Position numbers and translations under genes: made by a program. Positions 1 through 10,900 of a stretch of DNA of 64,000 bases are shown piece after piece. Where the stretch lies: positions 62,001-126,000 of the forward strand of contig JAHLKI010000030.1 in the NCBI GenBank assembly GCA_025602905.1, given 5' to 3'. The stretch is from Phlyctochytrium arcticum (lineage: Eukaryota; Chytridiomycota; Chytridiomycetes; Chytridiales; Chytridiaceae). The notes below the pieces were generated by a model, which worked only from the letters and a program-made list of their open reading frames with translations, was not told the origin of the DNA and made no database searches. Each line of letters begins with the position of its first letter. Within the stretch, counting starts at the first letter, position 1.

Positions 1-115
1 AACCTGAACCTATGAAGGGCTCTACTTTATGACTAGATTCGTATATCCTACTCAGGCAATCATCCAGAATGTGACAGGGCCGTAAGGTCGGGGAAGAGAC
101 CTTTCACGAGCGAGA

Positions 116-731
116 CTAGAGCTCACGCTCCAACCAGACCATGGATGGTTCAACGCCTTCTCGCAAACTTGGGGTTTCACTGTTGACTGGGAATGGGACA
201 TCCTTTCCCTTATCTTCAAAGCCCATTCTCTTGTACCAAGCATGTATACTGCAATCAAGAATTAGTTTGATTCAAACATTTGAAGCAAAACCCGAAAACT
301 TACTCGGTCCGAGCTTTGAGCACAATGATATAGCATCGGGTACACCCCCGGCTCCTGAGGATTTCCATTGCAGCCTCTACCAATTTACGGCCAACCCCTC
401 CGCCCTGGACATCCGGCCGAACGGCAAACATGCCAAAGTATCCCATTCCCCCGTCCTCGACTTTCACATTGATACAACCGATGGGTTCGGGCTGTTCGGG
501 GACATGGTAGGCGAGAAAGATGCCGGTTGCAGGATCGCGGGGTGGGGAGAGGAGAGGAAGGAGAATGTCGGGGGAGAGGCAGCGGGGGGCCGCAATAAGG
601 TGGTTTTCGGTGGTCCATCCGGTGGTGGAGCGGTAGGCGGCATTTATGAGGGTTTGAAGGACGGGGACATCGGCTGCTGTTGCCGGTCTGATGTGGGGGT
701 GCAGACTGGGTGGTAGGAGTGGAGCAGTCAT
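116..731 (-). CDS. GNAT-family N-acetyltransferase
   Basis: This two-exon gene has exons 731-304 and 248-116 and an intron at 249-303 (GTAAGT...TTGCAG). It encodes about 186 residues. The acetyl-CoA loop is visible as RPDVQGGGVGRKLV, and the fold continues through a Cys-rich strand ending at the splice site. The second exon supplies the usual GNAT ending, WYKRMGFEDKGKD. Without splicing the protein would stop just after the acetyl-CoA motif, so the intron is well supported. The start at 731 (MTAPLLPPS) was chosen because it lies directly before the domain; an upstream ATG at 821 is in frame but adds only a non-conserved leader. The family transfers acetyl groups from acetyl-CoA to amines; the substrate cannot be told from sequence. 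Confidence 0.8.
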
Positions 732-3238
732 CTTTGGTCGGTCTTGGATTACAAGTGTAGATCCAATGGAATTTCGAAGCTTGGCCAACTTTTTTCCTGT
801 AACACAGACTCCGCCCTTCAATCAGTTCAAAGCCGCTGGCCTCGGGAACTGTATACATCTCATGCTGCTGCATCTATGAAGAAAGCACATTTATTACTTG
901 ATGCATAGGTGCATCAAGCTGTAAATATCGAGTGTAACAGATTTCTTTGGTAAATGAAAGTCCCTTTGGACGGTGAAAGGCATTTGATTTTTGGATTATG
1001 GTACAAAGATCATGGCCAAAACTCTCCTAAAACGATACATACACCAATCTATCACAATGCCCTGCCACAGGTCGTGAAAGAACTGTTCCGTACGCCAGCA
1101 TCCCTAAAAACGATGAAAGACCAAGGATTTCAAAATGTCTGTGTCCCAGCTGGCCGGCAAGTCATAGAGAATGGTGGTGGTGAGGCCGTAATAGTAGCGC
1201 CGATGGCCTCTGACTCGCCGGCTAGCATCTTGACCTAATGGATGTGTCCCCAAGACAGAAGCCTTCCTTCATCGCTGACCGAGAGCAAGTAACTTGAACC
1301 GCGGGTACAACCGATTCTCTGCCCTTTTCTCTCGTGAACTTCGGCTTACATGCCTAATCTGTCAGACAAGGCATGGTCTTCCAAATCTGACCCACATATC
1401 GCAATTGAAGTTTGCAAAGCCCCTCGGATCTCGTCCAAATGTGTTGGGAACGATTTCTCTTCCCGATCTCAAGTGTATGTTCAATTCTCACGGTAAATTT
1501 GACGGTATGCAATGACAACAGCCTGTGGCTCTCACATAGTACATCTCCGTGCTCGATCCGCCAAAACTTTTTCCTAACATGCTACCTCAAATTTGAGGAA
1601 ACACGTACCTATTATAGCCATCTTTGATCGTTCCTGGAGCCTTTAGTCTGAGATGAAGCGATACGCTTAACATAGCTCACAGGGTTGCAGACTTTGTAAA
1701 GATCTTGGCACACAGCCGAGACTTCAAGACGGCTGCGATTTAGATAGGGAAGTAATGCCTTTGACGATGAGGAAAGAAAGGTTTTTCTTCTCCTTCTCAA
1801 GATTTTGGCCTGCAACTCCTTGCACTTTCGGACCAAGTCTGGCGCTCTTGCTCTTGAATGCTTTGGAGACAAAAAATCTGGCGACGGGTGCTGACCATCT
1901 TGCACTAAACTTTCTCCAGCTTCATCGCCTATTCTACAAGCTTTTGAGCTGATGCCATGTACTTCCACACAGATTTCAGCAGCCCAACAAGTGCCGAAAG
2001 ATGATGAACGACAAAGAACGTTAGCGCCAGAGACAAATCTTGGCTCAAACGGCACTGGGTCAACGAATTGGATCAGTTTGAATTGGCGCTGATACATCTA
2101 CCTCTGGATAGATAGACCCAAATTCTTCAGGCTATCCGAATGAACCACACCCCAGGCATATACTCTGCTGAAAGATTGTAATACCGGTACACTAAAAGTG
2201 CTTCTCCTTTTGCTGCGGTTGGGATTTGGGCCGCTGGTTGCCAAAGTGCTTTCTCGTCCGCGCGTCGTCGCGTCCGTGCGCATTCTCAGAAATCTGTCTT
2301 CGGCATCCCACCAGCATTTCCGCACATTGCCAGCCGAATCTAGAGGCCATAGCAGAAAATCAGGTAAGTTATTGACTCCAGTGCTGGAAATAGCGAGGAG
2401 CGGCCTTGTTTGCTTAGGCTTCAGGGACAGGGCGTGAATATTGGGCGGGCCCCCTGTTGGTTGTTTGGTTGGCAATCTCGGCAAACGAAAAAGTTCCCAG
2501 AGTTTGCAAAAACAGACAAACCGTTGAGAGCTGCATAGGTGCCGGGCGCTGGGTGTCAACACGATCAGAAAGTTGAAGCTGAAAAAGAGAGCTATTCTCA
2601 CCGATCGACTGACCTTGGTTTTGGACTTGGGATTGCGGCGACGATTGTAAAGGAGAAAGAATTGGGGAGGCTGTCTGGACGGCCGCAAAGGAGTAGATCG
2701 TATACCTGGAGTTGAACTGAGAGCTAAAAGCGTTCCCTTCTCTTGCTTTTCTGCGGGGTTTGATTCGATAGGCATCGAATCTCTTTCCATTATTACCTTA
2801 TTACAGAAAACCAAATATCAATCGGGGAACCTCATTTCTATTCTCTTCCTCGCATCGCATTCTCGCTCGCGCAACAATTCAAATCAGGAAAATCTTCAAT
2901 CTCGTCACTCTGTCCGAGAATTGAAGTAACTCACAACGGCAAACCTGTCTTCCATACGGAACCGGATTCATCCGATCCAGTCGTCGGGAAAGGTTCCTAT
3001 ACCTAGCGGTAGCGACACTTTGAACGCTTCCCTCCCAGGATCGGTCCAACAACACGACGACGATCGTGCCGACGACAGAAACACCACCTCTCCGGACGCT
3101 AATTCATACAGCGCACCGTACACTTTACGTGCCCCTCGTCACTCGTTTCTTCCACGTCCCGTCTGGTCACCCGCCTCCCTTCCGTACGGCGAATCTCCCG
3201 GCACAAAAACTAACGACTGGACAAGTAACTTATCAAAC
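732..3238. other. Gene-poor stretch, no gene supported
   Basis: This 2.5-kb stretch holds several short open frames on both strands but none with a recognisable domain. The longest is on the minus strand at 2098-2814, a Ser/Arg/Pro-rich frame starting MVFCNKV. On the plus strand a strong donor (CAG followed by GTAAGT) sits near 2362 at the end of an Arg-rich frame with no clear partner acceptor. A short-exon gene may be hidden here, but I could not assemble one. The last ~200 bp are probably the promoter and 5' UTR of the phosphatase gene that follows. Confidence 0.4.
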
Positions 3239-4571
3239 ATGTCTGGCGTTGAAAGTCTCATTACGCAAGTGCAGCAGCCCTCGTCATCGACGGCGGCGGC
3301 GAGCAGTTCTACCAAAGATCCGCTTGCTGGCATTATAACATCAGTCCAACCGCCCGGTCAGGCTAACAGTAAGTATATTTCCAGCTCATGTAAACTAGCG
3401 ACTCAAATTAATAGTCACTCCAGCAACCACCCCGTCCCAACCAGCGGCAACATCCTCTCCCTCAACTTCCGTCGCCATTTCCAATCCTCCTCAACCATCC
3501 AGCGATGCCGCCACAAACCGACCGGCTACCAACTCTGTCAGATCTGGGCGTTCCTCATGGAAATCTATGCTTTCCTCCGTATTTGCGTGTTGTTACCCTG
3601 ATATGACACATAGTGAAGTGGACGTTGCTAAAGGCAAAGCAGAGGGCCACGCTTTATCAAATACGTCGGGAGTAGCTTCTGGAACTGCAATAGCGGCCGG
3701 GAAAGGTGCCGGAAAGGCTGGGGGCACTGGAGGGACTGGCACACAAAAAGACGGAAAGAATTTGGTACTCAAAGCGGCCGGACCAGCTGGAGATGTCTCA
3801 AAAACAAAACAGTCTGTGGTGGTACGTATTTGAGTATTTGCTTTCCTTCGATCGTTCGTCCGATTTACTTACGCCAAACAACAGCAACCTGGACCAAAAT
3901 ACCTTCTTAAACCGCTTGCACCGGAACACGCGGGCAAAAAGTGCCTTGTCCTCGATTTGGACGAAACCCTTGTACATAGTTCCTTCAAAGCCGTTCCTCA
4001 AGCTGATTTTATTATTCCTGTCGAAATCGATGGGCAGGTTCACAATGTTTATGTCCTGAAGCGTCCAGGTGTAGACGTATTTATGCAACGCCTGGGGGCC
4101 CAATTCGAGGTTGTAGTCTTCACGGCGAGTTTATCAAAGGTATGTCTGAGAAACGGTATTTTCAAAAGGTACCTGCGGCTAATATTCCCTCAATCTGCCT
4201 CTAGTATGCGGATCCAGTATTGGACAAGTTGGATCGGCATCGTGTCGTCGAACACCGGTTGTTCCGAGAAGCCTGTATACATCATAAAGGCAACTATGTG
4301 AAGGTTTGTTTTTGTGCATCTCTGTTGTCCTTCCCGCATCCTCATCTGCTACTTTTAGGATTTGAGCATGCTGGGTCGAGATCTCAAAGATGTCATTATT
4401 CTCGACAACTCTCCCGCCTCTTACATCTTCCACCCCACCAATGCTATACCGATTTCCAGTTGGTTCAATGACCCCAATGATACTGAGCTACTGGACTTGA
4501 TACCTTTTTTGGAGGATCTGAAGATGGTCGATAACGTCATGCTCGTCTTGGATAACTCGACGGACGAATAA
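3239..4571 (+). CDS. PSR1: Psr1/SCP-type CTD-like phosphatase (HAD family)
   Basis: Five exons (3239-3368, 3415-3821, 3885-4139, 4205-4303, 4359-4571) encode 367 residues. The N-terminal half is low-complexity (Ser/Thr/Pro, then Gly/Ala) and contains a SSVFACC segment resembling the acylated Cys pair of Psr1 and SCP proteins. The C-terminal half is a complete FCP1/SCP-type domain. It contains the catalytic motif [13 protein letters not shown] (nucleophile and acid/base Asp of the DxDxT/V signature), [26 protein letters not shown] and ILDNSPASY. All four junctions keep phase, and exon 4 begins inside the YADPVLD motif. By family this is a Mg2+-dependent Ser/Thr phosphatase, in yeast plasma-membrane bound and involved in stress signalling. 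The choice of Psr1 over other SCP-like members is inference. Confidence 0.87.
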
Positions 4572-4956
4572 GCCTCCTCACCGGGGTTTCCTTATTTTTT
4601 TGTGGCAAAAAAGATGTTTTCAAGTCGGTGCTTTTTGAAACGTTTTGTTTTTTTTGCTGGTTTATTTGTGAGGTCGTGAAACGCATCTACATTGCTGCTG
4701 TCCAATTGGTATAACTATTGGCAAATGATTGGGAGGGCGATGACGAGATCTTTTGCTGTCTAATATATAGGAATAGAAGGATATTACTGTCCAACTTGCA
4801 AAGTCTTTGAAGAAGGCAGAAAAGCTAGCATATTGATGCTATGCGCCGATAAATTCCTTTTGGACGGGAGTGTGTGATGTTGAATTCTATGTCACAAACA
4901 TACCATCTATAATCTCCTAACTATCTGTAATGCATAAATGTCTACGCTGTTCTGCC
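4572..4956. other. Convergent intergenic region
   Basis: This is the 385-bp gap between the ends of two convergent genes, the phosphatase (+) and the giant PARP gene (-). It is T-rich just after the phosphatase stop, consistent with a 3' UTR. No other structure was seen. Confidence 0.5.
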
Positions 4957-7900
4957 CTATTCGCTATCTGATCCAGACCCACATCCAGAACCAGAACCTG
5001 ATTCTGAAGCTGACCCACTATTGTCTAAATGGGATGCATAATCCTCACCACTTAGATTTTCCTCATCTTCTTCCACAGCCTGAGGCTCCTCAGTGGCTTG
5101 AGCATCCGGATCATCGTTCTCGTTGTATCCTGGGAACGATACGCGCGATGGACAAAACTCGAGACCATATATATTGGGTCCAGGCTCTGCTGCCATCGAT
5201 TTTGCAGCGTTCGTGTCTACATCGACGTCCATAACATCGGCATCTGGGTTCGCATCAGATATACCACCCGCCGGCACATCACCCATCAAATCCTCAATGA
5301 ATGATTCGTTGGTAACTTTCCAAATATTCCAGGCTCGAATTTGAGTAGCAGAGGAGGAACTGATCGACATGTGTATGTCGTTCCCGCAGACCTTGCGCAG
5401 TTGTATCGATTGAATTCCTACCGGCTCGAAAACGTCGCCAGCAAGTCCGTCACTTGTCAGGCGTGTTGCAGCTTGCAGCGCTAGCGACTCGTGGGCGGGA
5501 CTCCAAACAATCTGAAGAGCATGTCGATTGGGAGAGTCGGTACACGGTGGGTAAGTGTAATTGACGGTTGAAGTTGGTGTAACGAGAGTAGCGGTTCGAG
5601 ATTTCGAGCAGAGAGCAAGTGTCACCGTGGTTGCATGGTCTTCACCCTCGGTCCCGGAAAATGCAAACCAGACGTTGGGCTCGACAGTCTCCCGGCCCTC
5701 CTCGTCCACAATGTCAAAAGTTACATTGATAAAAATGGGTTGGTGGAGCTGTCGGAATATATTTTGCATGGCAACTTTGGCACGCGCGTCACTCGTTCCT
5801 GACAGATTAATCAAGCCGGTTGCTGGAGCAAGACTTGCTTGATTCTTCAGGGCGACTTTGGTAGGTTGCATGGCCCAAAGAAGGCTTCCGGATGTGTAAA
5901 TTGGGGGGTAAAAGTGGCAATGTTGCTTGGCATGCGATAGCTTGCCCTGAGAGCGACATTCCGTGCCGTACCAACAATTGGGCCGGTCTCTCACCGATGA
6001 TGGTAGTTTGTCCAGTTTGGACATGATGATGTCGTGAATAAAGTCTTCGAGCATCTTGTCGGCGCAATGATGGCACACATCACTGTTAAGGCGCATTCTC
6101 GTAACGGGTTGCCATCGCTTGGTATAAGATTGTGACGACAAAGCTTCCGGTAAGCATTTATCCCACAGCTCAGTAACTTCAAGGTTCTGGTGATATAGTA
6201 ATGCTCGAGCTACTTCCGATTCATACTTGTTGTCTTTAAAGGTACCTTCGGGCAGTTGGAAATCCTTCAATTTGCAGTATCGCTCACGATGTTGTTCGAG
6301 GGGTTGCACCTTGCCCTCAGATTTCTGACAGAGCAAACACATGTGGGAGCGGCGAACGAGCACCACGTATCGAATTCGAACCTGGCTTTCGCTGTACACA
6401 ATAAACTCGTTGTGTGCAAGTCGCTGTCTCCAGTAGTAACCCTTATTATCAGCTGCTCCTGTAGTAACAATGGGCGGACGCGGTATCTTGACCTAACACA
6501 AAATAATTGACCATTAGAAACAAATATCGCGAATGATGTAAGAAGTCGCAACCCACCCCGTCGTTGAGAATGATGACTTCACTCGGTTCTTGGGTACCAT
6601 GGCCCCATGTACTCTCGGTGCCTTCTTTAGGTTTCAGCAGAAACTCTGCGTCCGTTGTTTTGTAGCATTTGCCTAATGCTACCTCACATAGAAGTAGGCA
6701 TGCATAACCGTCAGTCTTGCCTCCCCAAGTAACTGCTGAGTAGTTTATGCTTTTCTTGAACATGTCAGCAAAGTATACTCCTTTGCCAAACATATATCCA
6801 GAGGCAGAGGCCTCCACAGGAGCAATGCGGAGACCTTGACTCAAGATACCCATCATATTTCCCATTCCAGAACCATGCCATAGGAGGCGTCTGTTCAAAT
6901 TGTGCTGATGGGGAGTGAACCTCTCTGTTTCGCCAGCACGGTCGACCTTGAGGAGTGACACAATTCCGTAATCTGTGGATGAGTCCGTCATGTAATCATT
7001 AACCAGTCGGAACTCATCGGTCGTGCGATCAAGCAATTCAGTCAAGTTACACTTCAGAGCTGATGCAACATAGTCGAGGGGATTGATCACTTTGCGCCGG
7101 GTATGTGCCGCAAGAAGGAAGTCCGATCCTGGTCCTAAGTACATGAGACTAGCCATCTTGACCAGCTCTTTGTTGAGGTTGTACTGGTCCAAAAATCTGC
7201 GCTCTCCAGGCTGCTTGATACCTTGCTTTGGTAGCAAGCGATAATATGCATTTGTCAAGTCCAATATACGAAGCCTTGTGGCTTTAAGGGCCTTCACATC
7301 CGGAATGCCGGTGCCAGACATTTTGGCAAGTGCATCACGAATCTCCAAGAGGATGCTGTAACCCTTCCGCACCGCATCTCCATCAAAGTCCCCAACTTGC
7401 AGGTCGACATCAGTGGCTTCAATGGCGTGGTCTACGGAACTTAAATCTGCAATAATGTTGATAAAGTCTTGCAATCCGTCGCTCAGTTGTGACGGCGGTG
7501 CGTCTTGAAGGTCCAAAGACTTCAACGATACGTGCTGATGTGTCGGAGCCTTGACAGGTATATACTTGCCACTTTTTTCGACGAATGCTGATGTCCTATT
7601 CTCCCACGAATTGCCTGACTTGGCACTGAAAATCTTCAGAAATTCCGCAATGCACTCTTCTCGATTTGAGTAAGGTGTGCGCTGATGCATGCCGGTCTCT
7701 TTCACATCACCCCAATTGTTGAAGAGAATGTATAGGTCTTGGACCTTGTTGTGAACCACCTGCATTTTGTAGAAGACGCCGAGACCATGAGAGCCTCTGT
7801 CGACATCAAATTTAGTCATGTGAATGTCGTAAAAGCCGCCATGATCATCGGCGACCACATGTGCCACACTTTGCGGCAGATTTAGAAGGGGACTGACTGG

Positions 7901-10900
7901 TGGAGGCTGCAGTCGTTTTGCTTCTTGATACTGCTCCAATGTCATTCCTTTGCTTGCGGCGATTTTGCGGAGCTTCTCTAGCCTTGTCTCCTCTGCGAGT
8001 TTGCGTAATTCTTGTCGACCTTCTTCCACATCATTGGCAACGTCCACATCAATGTGGCGAGAGGTTGTTGCAGGAACAGGGGTTAAGGTGGTTGAAGGGA
8101 CATTGACTGGCTGTGCTCCAAGTCCAAAAAGTGCTGCCAACATCGTATTTGATGTTTGGAGCTTTGCGTAATGCATCGGCCGCTGACCAGTTTTATCAGA
8201 TACTTCCAAATCAGCGCCGGAAAAAACGGCTTTTCGTAACATGGTGACATTCTCGAACGAAGCTATGGTTTGTGGTTGAACTATGTGATGAACAACGGTC
8301 CTTCCTTTGTTGTCAGTGACGTTCCACATGATCCCACCACCGTCGTCCATGCTGGATTCGAAATGACTGAGGATGGCTAAGAACGCGTCCATGTTATTTC
8401 GCCGAGCACACACCATCAATGAAGTCAATCCATCCGGGTTCGCTTCAGGTTTAGACTTCAGATTAACATCAACATTAAGGCTGAGCAATCTAGTTACGGC
8501 GGTTCGATCATCCTGCCAAATGGCGAGGTCGAGCAAAGTTTGGCCGGACTTGAAATCAAACAGCTCTGGACTTCGCGCAATTTGTGCTTGTTTGATTAAC
8601 TCCCAGCGACGGAATTGACCCGGTACGTCATTCTTTGCCTCAGAGGCAAAAAGAACGTGTTGAAGGAAGGATTCACCAGTCTCCGGGTCATGTTGAGTTA
8701 CATCTGCACCCGCTTTGATTAGTTCCAATACGACATTCGCATCTTTCATTGCAAATGCCAAATGAAGCGGGGTTTGGCCACTTTTTGGATGGCAGACATT
8801 GACTTGAGCCCCCGCGGCAAACAGTTCTTGACGAATGGCTTGAGTAGAGGTTAAACTCTCGAAGATAGGATGCAGGATAATGAACTTGTCCTTCTCAGTC
8901 ATATTGAACTCCCTAATGGATGGCTTATTGACGTCCGCTCCCGCGGCAACCAAAAACTTCACGATGGCATTGTTTTTATTCACAATCGCTGCCATAAGCG
9001 GAGTTGGATATCCACCATTGTCTTCAGAGGCCGTGTCATCGTCAACCGCAATCTTGCACGCAATCATTCTCTGGAAAATATTCGCATTAGTCAAGGAACG
9101 CTAAAAAAATCGGTAGTCTGGCCACTTACGTCGACGATATCGGCATCCCCCAATTGTACAGCCTGAAGCATAAGTGAGGGGCCGTGGCCGCTACGCACAA
9201 TATTTGTAGGCCACTCTTGATACTTTGCCAGGAGCGCCTTGCATATTTTCGAACTACGTGCCTCCAATGCGTAACTGAGCGCCGATCTCCCAGAATTATC
9301 AAGCGTAGGCAAAGTATTTTGTGGTAAAAGTGGCAGAAGTAAGTCGATCACAGTGGAATGGGCGTACTGCGCTACACAGTGCAGGGGCGTGCGGAGCGTT
9401 TTTTGGTCCAAAAATGCCATATTGAAGCCCTTTGCATGCAGCATCTCAAAGATTATGACCGAGTACTCCTCCCATTGGTCTGGCAGAGTTGGTTCAAAGT
9501 CACAACACACCAGAGGTAAGCTTTTATGATCGGCGTTTTCGCTCGACGCCTTGGCGATCAGCAGCTCGGCAATGTGATATTTTCCGGTACTCAATGCTGC
9601 GTGTACTGAGTCCAGAAATGGAAGCCCTTGCCCCTGCATCGTCATAAATGCCATGCTCATGAAACCGTTAAGAAGACTGTACTGAAAGGTGGATATTTGT
9701 GCTCCATCCACCTTGCAAAGGCTTCCCAAACTTGTCGCGCCCTTGTCCACAAGCATGGCTGCCAAATCCGCATGCTGATGCAACATTGCCAATTGCATGG
9801 GACTATTGCCGTCCGCATCTAACGCGGCAATACGTGATCCCCTCTCCAAAAAGTAGTTACAACAGGTAAATGCACCGCATCTCGCGGCATAATGAAGCAG
9901 AGTTCGGCCAAATATGTCAGGGACATCAATTGCAATATCGTCTCTCTCCAACAGCCAATTCACAACTTCAATGGGATCAGCCTTGATCTGACCAGTCGCA
10001 ATGTCTGAATCCTCCCAAAGCTCGGTGAGCCATTCACGGCCAAGCACTTCATATTGCTGAAGTGAGATTTTGGCACGCCCGGCCGCATCCCGGGCTCGCG
10101 CCGCTGCTGCACTTTCTCTTTCATGCACCTTTACATTAACGGCGGCAATCCACTTGTCGTCCTCTGTAACATTAGCGGGTTGTAGAGCGACGGATTGCAC
10201 TAATTTTGCTTGCTCTGTCTTCTGCTCTTCGAGTTCCTTCAAGTGACATTTCCAAATGTCCATATCGGCCCTCATCTTCTCTGTTTTCGCCATTGCAGGA
10301 ATGAAACCCGCATTAACAAACGCAATGTGCAAAGGCGTGCGCCCTTGGCAATCGACTGCATTGATTGACGCGCCTTTTTCAATCAGCAAACGCTCAATTT
10401 TCAAAGATGTGTTGACGGCATTTTTGGACTTTTGAACCGCAACATGTAAAGGTGTCAAGTCGATTTGGTTCTTGACCATAGGATCACCGCCAGAATCCAG
10501 TAGAAGTTTTACCGCTCTCCATTTCATGCTTCTGACCGCATGATGCAGGACATATTCCCCGTCGCCATCTTTGTCGTTTACATCTTCAGGCACAATCCCA
10601 GCCTTCACAAGATGCGCAATGCACTCCACGGATCCTGTCTTTGCTGCTTCCATAAGCGCAGTGGTTCCCCGGCAAGATTTGAGTTTCCAACTACTCTTTG
10701 CAGTTAGCAGACCTTCTACTGCAATTGCGCTTCCAAGACGGCATGCAATATGCAATGCTGTCTCCCCCGACTTGTTTTGTTTGTCTACATTGAGGTCCGT
10801 TCCTTTTTCCAAGAGGAGAAGAATGATACGGTCTTCGGCAAGTCGAGCTGCATGGTGTAGAGGGGTGTTTCCATCTTTGTCAGCCAATGCGAGTGAAGGG

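Noticed and set aside
141..716. 191-codon plus-strand frame
   Set aside because: It is antisense to the GNAT gene, which has a recognisable domain and a supported intron.
2098..2814. 238-codon minus-strand frame as a gene
   Set aside because: No domain, composition is unlike neighbours, and competing signals (a strong plus-strand donor near 2362) make the strand unclear.
4957..9094. Two separate genes: an ankyrin-PARP and a downstream Cys-rich protein
   Set aside because: The upstream frame alone lacks the catalytic Glu and the last PARP strands, and the downstream frame begins with exactly those strands. A 64-nt GT-AG intron joins them in phase.
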